Assembly (NCBI GenBank): GCA_963971405.1
Contig: OZ020487.1
Location: 27,389,371 to 27,453,370, forward strand
Direction of reading: 5' to 3'
DNA: 64,000 bases
From: Psococerastis gibbosa
Taxonomy: Eukaryota > Arthropoda > Insecta > Psocodea > Psocidae
Shown: one piece after another, positions 43,200 through 55,700 of the stretch
How positions within the stretch are numbered: position 1 is the stretch's first letter
Layout of the letters: each line of letters opens with the position of its first letter
Position numbers and translations under genes: made by a program
Notes under the pieces: model-generated
What the model saw: only the letters and a program-made list of their open reading frames with translations
Told to the model about the DNA's origin: nothing
Databases searched by the model: none

Positions 43200-43700
43200 A
43201 CCATAATATCTCCAAATATTAATTTTTTTCTTTAATACCAAAACCTTGTTTTGGAAATTACCCTGTTCTGTTTTGTTACTCTAGTCAGCACCCAAAACAT
43301 ATCTTAAGCTAGAAAGATAGTTTATTTTAGCAATTTTTCATGAAAATCTACCTTATTTGATCGTATATGCCCTGATCAAAACTATCAAGGGGGTGCGATA
43401 TAGTGGGGGTTTTACATTAATACGTACCACAATATATGTGAATTTAAAAGAAATCACAGGGTGTTTCTACCAATCCAAAAATGAAAAAATATCACTGGCC
43501 AATATTTTTGTGTACATGCCAAATTTCATTAAATTCTGCCGAGTGATAGGGCCGTAAATTGAGTTACAGACAGACCGACAGACATTTCGTAAATATAAGT
43601 TTTGGTTCCATAAAACGCATAAATTCGTAGGTATCTCGGAATCTATAATTTCAACCATGAAATAGCTTTCCTTTTAGTACTAACGTATAAATAATAGGAA
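43200..43700 (+). repeat. Dispersed repeat D4, long copy 2
   Basis: Parallels 41290-41935 in order and orientation, about 1.8 kb away, at moderate identity with several indels. Its end reads CTTTCCTTTTAGTACTAACGTATAAA. Confidence 0.8.
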
Positions 43701-44171
43701 AGCAAAAAGAAACTTATTGTGGCCTTCGTACAAAGGAAAACTAAAGCAGAGGTTTCAAATTCTTCATGTGTATCGTTCTCCCTAGACTTTATATTTGCCC
43801 ACCACTAAGTTCCTGATTCACAGTTCAACATTAGTGTAATCGCGTAGGTTTATTTGACCCCCCCGCAGGCCAACTCTCCCATTTCGAACCTTACGTGATA
43901 TTATACTGTCCAACGACTAATATCAATCTAATGTCTAGCATTATCCGATTTCACTCCGAGCCCGCCACTGGCTATTTATTACCAACTGCCTCCTATTTTG
44001 GGAAGCTCTGTCGGCTTGTCCACACGCGTCCATTTATTTATCTCCACTAATATCGACAAAGCCATTTCTCTTAGGAATGAATGCACCGTAGCATTATAAT
44101 TCTGCAAGCTCCTGTAGGTGGACAGCTTTGCATATTGTGCATTAACATTGTATACAGTATTTTCAATATGT

Positions 44172-44220
44172 CAACGACAACGGCCATACCAAGTTGAAAC
44201 CCCTAGACCAGAGACACAGC
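44172..44220 (+). repeat. R1 retroposon 5'-head fragment
   Basis: CAACGGCCATACCAAGTTGA then ACCAGAG matches the first 40 bp of R1 copies. It lies about 100 bp upstream of the longer R1 copy in the same orientation. Confidence 0.5.
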
Positions 44221-44321
44221 AAACAATTTTGAATAAGGATTGGGAAGAGTGAGGCTCGATCGCATCTGACAGTACTCAGAACTGAGAAGAACTTAAAAAA
44301 AAAAAACATCTCTACATTTTA

Positions 44322-44690
44322 GCCAATTTACTATGTTGAATCCATGAGAGTAGAGTATGTTCCAAACTGCGGCATACTTGATAGTGTACACAGCGTTGGC
44401 AGGGGAACATGGTGGGACATGATAACGCGCTAAGACTATACCAGTCAGTCTGCGTGCGTATCGAGTCCTGGTCACCTCCGATTTAATCGTGTGACTTTGC
44501 CATGTTCCCCAAGTGGTTCGGAATCTACTATAATCAGGAGGTCCACCCTGTCAGTCAACTCCCCTTCTCCCTGGGGTGAAAGAGTCTGCCCTTAGGGTGC
44601 CTCAAGTTAACAAACAGACTCACTCCCCCCGCCAGGCTGACAGGGTTGTTTAAAGCAGAAATGCTGAAAGCAGACGTTGGAAACAACAAA
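44322..44690 (+). mobile_element. Retroposon family R1, copy 3
   Basis: Near-identical to 34419-34773 from GTACACAGCGTTGGCAGGGG to GCAGAAATGCTGAAAGCAGA, with a roughly 20-bp insertion around 44431-44455. The same SPGHLRFNRVTLPCSPSGSE reading is kept. No clear TSD was found. Confidence 0.82.
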
Positions 44691-44699
44691 TAACCATTT

Positions 44700-47165
44700 C
44701 TACAGTACCAGTACTTTTACCCAGTATCCTTTGGGCACCTATTAATCTATTCATATTGCATAATAACATCCAAATTTACTGCAAGAATTTAAACTGGTTC
44801 AATGTAGTTGGCGCAACTCCTTATTTAAATAAGTAATGGAAGACATAACATTTTGTAAATAACAACCACTAACAATTTAGTTTACGCCCAGAGTGAACAT
44901 GGATGAGCAACTCCGCCCTGGCAAGCGGGCATCTCAATGTAACACATATTCAACTAAGAGAGCGGCAAACAAGACAGCGAATCTCGTTGCAATATAAAGT
45001 AAAATATGGCTGAGCAGCAGCAAAATGTATTACCAACTTCAAATGAATTTTATATGGAGTCAATGCTTTCAACTTTCATTTAATTAATGGAGCAGTTTTG
45101 TTTTTATTGCTAGCAATGATCTAATAGGGACGGTATATTAATATCAGTCCGACTTTAATCGCATCATGAAGCACGATAGGCATTAAGTACCTAGGCAAAG
45201 TCCGCACCTGTTCGCGATTAAATCATACTGAGAATGATTACCAAATAAAAAACATATTTTTTACAAGGTTTCTATCCCAATTTACTTGTGCCACTCGGTG
45301 CTATTGAAAATGTCCAGAAATATTTTTGCTGATGCCTAACATCATTTTTCTATTTCTAAAATAAATATTGTCTGTGAAATTCAACATTGTAAAAAACGAG
45401 TGGCGTTGGTATCCCGCTGGATGGGGTGGACACTCCGATTGGGCCTTAAACAAAGACTGAGCAAATGTATTTTGGCATTTCTACGGGATGATGAGGTGTC
45501 GCACTCAAAGACTAGCTTGTGGACGCCGACCCACTTAGCAACTAAGATGAAGCAAATAGAATAACCAGATATATGAGTATTGAAAGCCCTCAGATAACCG
45601 CAGTCCAACTCAATAATGGCTAATTCAAGTCAAAGTTAGCTGGTTTCTGTTGGGGTTATGTGGGGTGGCTTCACAAAGGGGATGTCATGTCATGTGGTCT
45701 GCGGCCACCATCCCCTATCTTGGTCAATACGTCCTGACCTCTGACCTAGGTCCGCATGCCCTAACGTCACAGCGGACGGTTTCTTTTTATAATTTTCAAT
45801 TAAAATACAGTCACCATAGCAATAAAATAATCCTACAAACTGCAACATTGAACTTTAAGTTTTTCTTTAAACTACAATATAACTTTCAACTGTGATCTAC
45901 TTACTTATAATCGCGTGTCAAAATTAAAAATAGGGAACGTTCAGAATCTCATTCATCACAGTTTTCAATGGTAAATTAATAAAAACAAGGATCATCAGTG
46001 ATGGCGCGGTGACCCTAAGCAATATGAAAATATCTCGGATGGCTAGGTTAAATGGGCGGGTCATTTTAATAAAGGGCGTCGCCTCAAGTGTTATTTGAAT
46101 AATGAATTAATTAAATTAATAATGGTTAATTGTCAGGTGTAAATGGAAGCATGAGATGGGGGACACTTGACTAACTTTATAATCGAGTTGCCGTGTTAAG
46201 TCACGCTGTCAAGTTTAACAGTTGTCGAGTATTTTCAAGAGTATACCCTTCAAATCTCCAAATCTCATAGCACTCCAAGTCAGATTTCTGTATAATTTCG
46301 GTAGTCTATTTTACAATAGTAAACAATCCATCAAATATTATGCTCTATTAGGTTCTACCGAAATATAATTTTTTTTAATTCCAAATACAAACTAGTATTT
46401 ATGTTTTTAGATGTCCAGCAAAAGTAATTGGACCTTTTGTGGGGAGTTCAAATTTTGGGGGATTTATTTCGGCCATCATTCCGCATGAAAAACTTTTAAA
46501 TCCGAAACACTAAATTAATTGAAGCACTGATTGAATTCCGTGTGTCCTGAGGCTTACACGGCTACACAGCAGCACAGTGTCCAAAATGGCGACTGCCATC
46601 AATAATGACATGGTCAGTCATCTGTGAGTAATGAGCGATTCAGACAATTAATTACCTCCCATCAATTTCCAACTCGTACCCCAATACTAAACAATGCTGC
46701 TACTGATGGTATGCTATTTACCGAGACATTGCGGTAATAAACGGACGATATTGTGTAGTAGTTAAATTATTGGGGTCCACAGACAAAAATTATTCTATTC
46801 GACTAACTGCAAATATGCCAGTATACAAGTAAGCTACATAAAATATACGATGCTTGATAGCAACTAAAACAGTCTGATGGAAAAATTACAACGGATAGAA
46901 AAAAAAGAGAAATAGCTTCCTGCATTATATTACTGTTATTGACGACCATCTAAAACAAGTTATCTTCCGCATCAACAGAGAAAAATTATTACAAAAACAA
47001 CCACCAGAATGAATGAAAACAAACGAATTAGAGCAGCGAAAAGATATAAACATTTATAAAATGGGCGGCTGCTTAACACTACATTGTGTGAAAGCCTAGA
47101 CAAATTATGGTGTGCCATGGACAGTTTGTAAATCAATCATCGCATATACACGGGCAGTCAATTTA
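44700..47165. other. Non-coding stretch, no gene seen
   Basis: No supported exon. 46560-46760 and 45640-45790 are less AT-rich than the surroundings. No repeat copies were recognised. Confidence 0.35.
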
Positions 47166-47166
47166 C

Positions 47167-47277
47167 AACCTACATTGATTATTTTACTACTGAAATATAA
47201 TTGTACCAAACTTTATGTATTTAGAACCTACATTGATTATTTTACAACTGAAATACAATTGTACCAAACTTTATGTC
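47167..47277. repeat. 58-bp tandem duplication
   Basis: AACCTACATTGATTATTTTA, CTGAAATA.AATTGTACCAAA and CTTTATGT occur at 47167 and again at 47225, period 58 bp, with two or three differences. Confidence 0.88.
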
Positions 47278-47393
47278 AAATGCTTCAGTAAAAAATCACT
47301 GCAAAACTAATTTTTAAACAATCCCAAATTACTGCAGCTAGTTTTTAACAGAGAACTACGAAATATGAAGCATTTAACATCAAGCATAAGCAA

Positions 47394-47556
47394 GACATGT
47401 AGCGTAGTGGTACGGACTCTGACTTTCACCCGAAAAGTTGTTTGTTCGTGTCCCACACTGGCTACATTTTCTGGCCATGCTTCGGAGGACATGTAAAGCA
47501 GGCGGCCCCGCTAGGTTGGCTTAGTAATAGAAACAATAAAAAGTCCTTATTTATTT
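47394..47556 (+). mobile_element. tRNA-derived SINE (family S3)
   Basis: Box A TAGCGTAGTGG (47400-47410) is a very good match, with box B GTTCGTGTCCC (47444-47454) 33 bp later. The 3' end GGCTTAGTAATAGAAACAAT then AAAAAGTCCTTATTTATTT is shared with 34325-34395. Total about 160 bp. No TSD was recognised. Confidence 0.72.
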
Positions 47557-48924
47557 GTAAATATGTAGTTGAAGACATAAGAAGTATGTAATGAGTTGCA
47601 AGGGTAGTAATTTTTATTATTTATTATAAGGGCACCTACAAGCTGAGGCTTGCTTATACGCACACGGCGTTGTTTGTGATGTCTTGGCATATTAAATTGT
47701 GTACATTGTGTGAGTTAGCGTTTTACTGGCAAACTGCTAACAGGAGCGCACAGGACAACGAGGTTGCCCACTGACCGTCTAAAACAGCTTGACTTGCCCG
47801 TATCCAATAGTTTGCGTTTGTGAGTCTGTGTTATTGTATGTATATTCTTTCGTTCCTTCGTTTCCTTGCCCAGTATTCCCTGATGGACAAGGAGCATATA
47901 TTTACAAAAATATACAAGACAATAACATCCCGTATCCCCAAGCTAGCGCTTGTTTGGGACAACGGGCTTATACAATATAATAATAATAATTCGTGTATTT
48001 GTTTAACATTTTTAACATTTCCACAGATATTGTAGGCCCCCTTAACCTAAGGTGTGCGGGGTACCTACTATGTGAAAGTGCCCCGAGTGTTATAGATTTG
48101 GGCTGTCGGGCACAGGAATGTCTGCACATCCGTCGCTTGCTTCTCTGCGGGTAGTAATGACCACAGCACATTAATGCGTTGCAGAATGTACAGCGTATTT
48201 ATACCGAAAATATTAAGTAAAACAACATTTTCATTGATGATATCAACGAGAAATTTTTGAATGAACCGTTCACCGTACCGAATATGTGTCGTAAAATGAC
48301 AAGCTGCCATTAATATTTATAAGATGGCAACGAATTGAAAGATCATAAAAACAATAACCATGACTTGATTATTCTACATGCGCAGCACGGTTCTGTAGTT
48401 GGCCGCTAGAGCCACTATAGCCACACCAAGAAATCTTATGTGTCTGGTGAACCAGTCTAACGACAAGAGAAAATACGATAAAAGGAATCGGCGACTATCC
48501 CACAGAGAGGTGACAAGAATTTAAATATTTACAAGCTGCTCCTCCTCGAGTGGGAAGATATCTGGGAGCTAATAAACAGTGAGAAATGAGGGCAGATGAG
48601 TCTGTAAATATCGCAAGATACCTGGCTCAACTGCCGCCCAGCGGGCCTCGGATCACGTGGGTGCTCTGACTAGACCTAACGCTGTAAGCAAGTAGGTACC
48701 TTTCTGAATTTTATTAAGTACCTACTAATAAACCAGTCTCAATGATGATTATAATTGGGAATTATTACAAAAAACAATTAGCCACGCACGCTACAGTAGG
48801 TAGCCAGGAAAATAATTTTATAACAGAGCATAATACTCGTATACTGCATTATTGTACTCAGCCTCTCAGTATACGACATATATGAATATAGGATACACAT
48901 TTTCATCAATGAACATGAAGAGTT

Positions 48925-49095
48925 ACAGTGGTTCTTTCTTCTGCTTTATAGGCCTCTTCTAGCAAAGATTGGCGATCTTCATGGCAATTTGGACCATGGA
49001 GACTGCTGTGCTGTAAAGGGAAGTCGTGCTCATGCCAAAGCCCTGCCACAGGGTTTTCAACCAGGATATTCGTATTCTGCCGCAAGCCCTCAGTC
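48925..49095 (-). repeat. Dispersed repeat D5, copy 3 (inverted)
   Basis: The reverse complement contains GAGCACGACTTCCCTTTACA, GCACAGCAGTCTCCATGGTC and GAAGATCGCCAATCTTTGCT, matching 24880-25070. Confidence 0.68.
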
Positions 49096-49099
49096 CTCA

Positions 49100-50835
49100 G
49101 ACCGTTCAATGGCTAATACTTTTTAATGTTCAAATTAGTGCAATGTATTTTAATGTACTAATCAACCCATTCAGCTGGCTACTCAGTTTTTCATGAAACA
49201 ATAACCGCCATCACTGAAAGTTTTATCATAAGTGTCGGACTCTACACCACGCTAACTGACTGATTGACGATAAAGTGCAAGAAGACAGTGACGCAAAATA
49301 ATCTATTTTAGTAGGCAATTTATTATAGAATTCGCACCCTTACTCACCTCTTGTGATCGTTAAAATGTCAATAGAAAACATACGTAGGAGTATTATCGTG
49401 AAAGAACCCGTGGGAGATAGCTAAAGCAATAGAAATAAATTTGAAAATCAATTGGTGCGTTTCCACCTGTTGGAGACTTTAAAGCGCAGGCGCCTCCGAG
49501 CTCGTTAGGCTGTCGCCCACTCAAAAAGGTCAGTTTAAGCGCATGGAAATGCAGGGCGCGGTCTGTCAAGGGTGACCAAGTCTCGGTCGTTACTACTTGT
49601 CCCGGGGGGACGTCACAAATAAAGAAGTATGGCCAAGTAATTGCAGGGGTGACGCCTAACGCTCTAACTATTTTTTTTTTTCTTCAAACAAACCGGGACA
49701 ACGATAGCTTGATAGTAATGATATGTGCGTAAGCAAAATTTCAACATGAACTGTCAAAAGCTCCAAAAACAGGCGAAGGCGGGAAGGAAAGAGGATAATA
49801 ATTATTATTATTATTCAGAAGCCGTCGAGTTTTCCAGCCGCCTTGCACTTAAGGCCGAAATTTCGGACCAAAATACAAACTGAATTGTCACTTCTAAAGA
49901 AAACTTTGCGGAATTCACCATTGGAGTTTGAGTAAATTCAAATTAGAGAACCCTTTGACGACAGAGTCCGAGCTAAGACGATGGGGCCTCTCCCACAGCC
50001 CCACCCCCCCGCTCCCAATTCTGTGGTCACATGGAAATGTCAGCAGTCTGGACAGCCTGACCCCTGACCTTCCAAGAAACTGAATTGTTCTCTCCAGGAG
50101 ATACTCTAGATTCTGCAATGCTCTGGAGGGCTCCTGCTGCGAAAATTTCTAGTTAGAGCTGAAGCATGACAATGTTGCAATCAGATTTTCGGTTTGCTTT
50201 CTATTAGGCATAGGTTTAGTATTTTTTTTTCTTAAGCTATCAAAATCCACGTGGGTACCGGTCAAGTTAACTTATTACCGGGGCTAACAATGTAAAAAAA
50301 AAACTATTTTTAGAATAAAAAGTTTCACTCAATAATTGTTTTGATTGTATTTTTAACACCAGGAATAAGTTACAAGGTACCTCGTGCTATAGCTCCAGTT
50401 GTACTGGGCCTCAATACAGTTTCTATTTCACTATTGTACTTCGAGAAGGCTATCTTTGAGGCAGCTCTTAAGCAGAAAAAATAAAATAAAAAATTAGCTT
50501 GTACATATGCATGATTTGTTTTTGGATCAAGTCTTCAATAACCACATAACGTCACTATTTCTTTCTGCACCATCATCAGTAACCAGTAGAAGACTTTCTT
50601 CGTATAAACTTTCATGAGTGAGTCATTAAAATACGTAAAAGAGGCCATCTAATTGTAAAGCAGCAAACTGGGACTATAAAGATGACTATAAGAAAAGTGC
50701 GGATGGAACTGTGGTGGGCACACCCCGCGTAGGCCGACAGAATACCAGTGCGGGGCCAACAACTCTATTAAGATTCGTTAAAACTCGACTATCGATTTGA
50801 GTGGGACAATTACAAATACATTCATTCTAATTAAA
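49100..50835. other. Non-coding stretch, no gene seen
   Basis: No supported gene. Contains an ATT-type microsatellite (about 49795-49815) and a C-rich patch near 50000. Confidence 0.35.
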
Positions 50836-50840
50836 CTTAC

Positions 50841-50924
50841 CTGGCGGAATCCCAACCTGCTTTTACCTCCCTACGTGCCAGATATGTAAAGTAAAGAGTG
50901 ATTTTGGAATTTTCCTGTATGAAT
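50841..50924 (-). CDS. Exon-like segment of unknown origin
   Basis: On the minus strand TTTACTCACAG is followed by 84 nt and the donor CAG|GTAAGT. One frame is open throughout (phase 2 to 2): FIQENSKITLYFTYLARREV then KAGWDSA. I do not recognise it. Its closeness to the LINE fragment on the other strand at 50975 suggests it could belong to a repeat rather than a gene. Confidence 0.2.
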
Positions 50925-50974
50925 CTGTGAGTAAACATACTTAGTACATTAAATCAAAACTATATTGGACGGTT

Positions 50975-51365
50975 CTGTAGGATGTTCTTTAGACAGCAAC
51001 GTACGGTTCAGAAACATCAAACCTTACCGCCACAATAAACTACGAGTTTTAGAAAGGAACATAACAAGCAGAATCTATGGACCTCAGCTCGCGTATAAGA
51101 AACAACGCCGAAATAGACGCAATTCTCAATGGAGAAGTATACTCCTTTTTATAAAAGCGCAACATCTAAGATGGCTGGGACACGTTGCATGAATGTCAGA
51201 AGCTCGCATGCGTAACAAAATGTAAATGCAAGAATGACAAAAAGACGGCTGCAGGGACGTTGGCAGTGCCTAGATGGTAAAGAGTCGTGCAAAACCGAGA
51301 TGATGGAGAAGTGATGTCGATCAGCTCATCGAGGGCTGCAGAGCCGGAAGAAGATTAAGAAGAAG
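50975..51365 (+). pseudogene. Decayed RTE-like LINE ORF2 C-terminus
   Basis: YGSETSNLTATIN at 51000, then after a +1 shift RVLERNITSRIYGPQL, then AQHLRWLGHVA and an in-frame stop followed by MSEARMRNKM. This reproduces the post-reverse-transcriptase block YG(S/C)E.W.L....L..FER.ILRRI.GP....LRW.GHV.RM of RTE/BovB-like LINEs. It ends in an (AGA)-rich stretch (51343-51366). At least one frameshift and stops make it inactive. Confidence 0.75.
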
Positions 51366-52238
51366 AATTCTTCAGATACGGTACCTAATTTAAATTGGAA
51401 GAGCTGAGTTCGGACACGCATTTCAGAAACAGACATGTACACATTGCGTAAATAATTGAAGATGCTTTTTGCAGTAAAGTCAATGCCAATCATTTTGGAA
51501 TTCAACGATAAAGATTGAAGCAGACGACCATCAGAATCAAAAAGAGGAAGGGTGTTGACAAGTAAGAAGAAACTCATGACCTGATGCAGCGCATGAGGAT
51601 GGTAAGAAACCTTATATTCACAAATTATGTGCGACCATCTCACGATCAACCAACATGGGCACGTACAAAAGCAGACAATGCGGAGGTGTCATCATCGTTC
51701 TAAAATAGGGCGAATTATCCGAGACAGCCACAAGCGTGGGGGGTTCTCAATGCGCACGCGACCCAAGTTTACATGATCCTGTAAATCTTGTGTACCCTGG
51801 TGCCCAGCAACGCGTTAGTACGTCCAAACCTACGCGGAACATTGTAGACCTCCCGGCGGATAGCCAATGTTTCCATAGTCCAGTAAATTGTATGGCGTGC
51901 ATCAATTGGCACGGCCTGGCCCACGCACTGGGCGCTGAAGACCCCCCGAAACGCCAACGACAATTATGCGAGTGATATATCTCTTCCAATTACAACCATA
52001 TTTTTTTAGTGGTTTCCGGGGAGATCTGTGTAGCTGTACTCACGACACTTATTTCGTGGGACGTCCACACTTGGGCAAGATAAAAGTTACGGTGCGGCCC
52101 CAGCGCCTACCTTAATTGGATAGAGTAAAAAGAGGATTTTATTTAAATAACACATATCATGAACTTTTCCTTTTCCTAATACATGTGGGATGACATCTGT
52201 TACATAGAGAGTAATTCAATTACCGTATTACTAAAATT

Positions 52239-52754
52239 TTAAATTTTTTTTTGTCTTGCTGGTATTTCACCGGCGTCTGAGGCAATAATGGGAATGCCAA
52301 TAACGGCAACGGCAGAGCTGGAAGATCTTTGAGATTGTGACCTCAGAAGGATAGTGTAGTCTCTAGTACAAGAAGAGATGAATGAGGCTGGTATCCACCA
52401 ACGTTTGGTATGTTTCCATGAGGAATACTGGATGGAATGGCCGTGCCGTTGAGTATTCTTTACTAATCTCGGTAAATAATACTGGACGACATTGGTAGAT
52501 GGACGTACCATCCAGTACTCCTTAAGGATTCTTTCCAAACGATGTTGGGACCGGGCCTTAGGGTGGCGCTCAACGCTAGGTTTTCTAACAGTAGTAGTAG
52601 TAGATTTTTGGCAGAGTCCCAGGCCACGGTGAGGGCCCATAGGACACTTTCTAACAGTAAGTGGAATCGAAAGGATACTGTAGTCTCCTGCCAGCAATGG
52701 AAAAAATAAAACATAACATAAACAGACATTATAACACGGAGGTTGCCACTTCAA
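52239..52754 (-). other. 171-codon open frame without recognisable domain
   Basis: The longest open frame outside robo and the main LINE. It is Ser/Arg-rich with no motif I can name. The same region contains a D6 fragment (52327-52352) and an imperfect direct repeat (AGGATAGTGTAGTCTC near 52351 and AGGATACTGTAGTCTC near 52673), so it is probably repeat-derived rather than a gene. Confidence 0.25.
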
Positions 52755-52759
52755 TGTAA

Positions 52760-55700
52760 GTTAGTTTAATGTCAGTATTATATACCATTTAATGCTGCAA
52801 TATATTGAATAAACAGACATTTCATTTAGAATAGGCGTGCAATATTACCATTTTACCAATTTACCATTAGAAAGCCTAGAGTTGGTAGGTGCCACCCTGA
52901 ATCCCGCGAGCCAAACACTGAAGACAAACAGTAGTATTACAGCCATACATCTCGTAAAAGGTCGTTAGAAACGCGAGGACAAAGTGGAAGGGGGGGGGGG
53001 GGGTGGAGGTGAAGAGGCTCGCAGTTTAGTGATGAGGACATGTAAAGGGAATGTTGCAAATTAAAATGGTCGAGCCTGGGGTTTTAAGGGTGCTTCACAC
53101 GGGAATTATTCATGGTTGTGCTCATGCTAATGACCCTCTCTACTACGCCCTTTGTTCCAGCAGAGTTAAACAGCTGACGGTCCGACTAACAATGCGAGAG
53201 ACGCTAACTTTGGAGTGGTGCCACGTACTAATAGGAATAGAAGCAAACCTAGAAAATACGTGCTGATTTCTACTTACCATTACCATAGTAGCCGATATCA
53301 TTGCAGAAATTGCTGACATAGCACCGAATAAGTTTTAATCTAATAGTTTACACAGTACACTAACAAATTCATATTGCTTAGGTATGTGTAGTAGCTGATT
53401 TACAAAATATCAAAATGTTTACAATCACCCAGGGCACATTGGAGTTGGTGCAATTCCTCTAAAGTACCGTATTTTTATTTTTTTAGACATGTTAATAAAT
53501 CCAATTAATGTCAATGGCATCATAGCCTGGATCATTTAACTGATTTAAGGCTTAAATAGCTTAAATTTTAAGTCATCCATGCACATTTTGGATTTCATGG
53601 TCAGATTCACATGATACGAAATACACATACATACACATGGCTAAAGGAATTGGTGCACTCGCACAAATGTTAGCCTAATCACACTCTATTGCCGTATTAA
53701 ATGGAGTAAAATTGGCTTCAGCGTATGAGTTATTATCTCTCGCTAGCCTTTAATTTCTACACAACGCCAATATGCCACATCGAAACTTAATTTAAAAAAA
53801 AATATTCCACATTTCGAATGTTTGCGTGCTGTCAGAGATAAAGTAGCCAATCAAAGAAACTAACCCAATCCTTCGCAGCTGTGCGAGGCACTTTAGATTG
53901 AAACAAAATTCGATTGGAAACTAATAAAAAACTGTATGTTAAAAAGAATTGAAACCATTTTAGAAACTTTTCATTGGAACATATTTCAATAGATTCGTTT
54001 CTCCTGTCACACTACCGGGAAGCGAACGTAATCAATTCAAGTAAAATATTTTCCATCCCAGAATACCACATTTTCCTATCGTACCTTCACCATTTTTACA
54101 GCATGAAGAATGAGATAAGTGTGGAATGAAAGGCTGTTTTCCAAGCCTGCGAAAAATACAAGCTTTGTTGTGATGGGATACGTCTGTCTCCAATGGGTGA
54201 AAAACGATGGGTCGTAAGCATTTTTAGATAAGGCTGGAATTTGCAAGTTTGAATTTTTTGTCATTCAATAGCAGCCAGTAGGGGTAGAATTTAATATCCT
54301 TTCAGATGACGCTGCTTGCAATTTTAATACACAAAACTTACATATTGTGAGGCCTTGGATGACCCAAAAACGCAGAAATGGTTCCATTCCCTAGTCCATT
54401 CTTGACAATATTGTAGAATTATATTGTAGAAGCAGTATGTAGCCTTTTTTGTTAATTTAAATTTCAATATAGCCAGGCAGACAAGACCATAATATAATTA
54501 GTCGGTCATTAATCTAAAAATCAACTTAACAGCAATTGCATAAATACCAGAACATCAAAGAAACTTTTCTATGGTAACGAATCCTCAGCCGGGTTTCTTC
54601 CAAGGAAACATAACTAAAAACCTTTAAACTGATCTTGAAGCTTCGAAGAAAGCTATGCCATATCACATTGAGTCAGTATTAACACCGCTTGCCAACTCGA
54701 AAGTAAAGAAGAAAACCAGGGGATGGAGAAAGTTGCAAAAAAGGAAATCTTCGCTCCCCTCACCGACGTAACTTTCAAAATGCATAAAATACTTTTTGAA
54801 AACAGTTCCCCGCCTCGGGATAATTATGCTAAGACATTTTTGTGAGTAATATTAGCAAGCTTAGCAGACTTAGTGCCCGCCCAAGCGCAATTCCTTTATT
54901 CCCCCCGGAGAGTTGATTTTACAGCTATGACTTTTTACCCAACAGCTTCCCCTAAGCATTATAATTATAATGCTATATAGACCTACAACGATTGCTGGTT
55001 TTATAAAACATATTGTTTGTCTGCGGGTCGGTCTTCAAAATTACCTCCAGTAATAAAATTGAATGTCAGCGGTGGCTTGGCAGAAAAAGAAGGATGCGTC
55101 TGGGTAGGGGTGGAGCAAGAGCCTAAAGCTCACCCCGAGCTGTAGCGCCGAGGAAGAACTAAAATACGAGTAACATGATGAAAAGAGTCAGAATTTTATT
55201 CCCTTTCCATTTGGCGATTTTCGCTAAACTATATCAGCGCCACAAACTAGACAATAAGAAAGTAGCTTCGATTCGGTAAGCAATGGAATGGGGCCAGAAA
55301 TTCAAAGCTACAATTTTTTTTTAAGTAAAAGTGCTTTCACAGTTTTACAACTACGCAGCAACTACATCAAGTTATATCGTTTAGCGATGTAGGATAATTT
55401 TATTATTCATTTAAATATTTTTATGCACAATATAATTCGTTATGTTTACTTCCGTAAACTACAACTGTATATAGTAGGTACTGTTTTCATTTAGCATTTG
55501 TGTATTCACTAACATCGATTATTTTTAATAGACTTGTGCACTTTAAAAATATAAATATATTGCTACATTATTTATTTATCAGCTGCTTCACCGAGAAGGG
55601 CTCTTGCAGCGAAATAAGCCCACAAGCTAAATAGGCAATTACTTTAAGCCTGACTGGGTAAATATTGACAGGAGTGAAATTTTGTGGACTGCGCTAGTTT

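Noticed and set aside
51736-51989. Overlapping 64-80-codon frames on both strands in a GC-richer patch
   Set aside because: Open on both strands because of base composition; none matches a family, so no gene is called.
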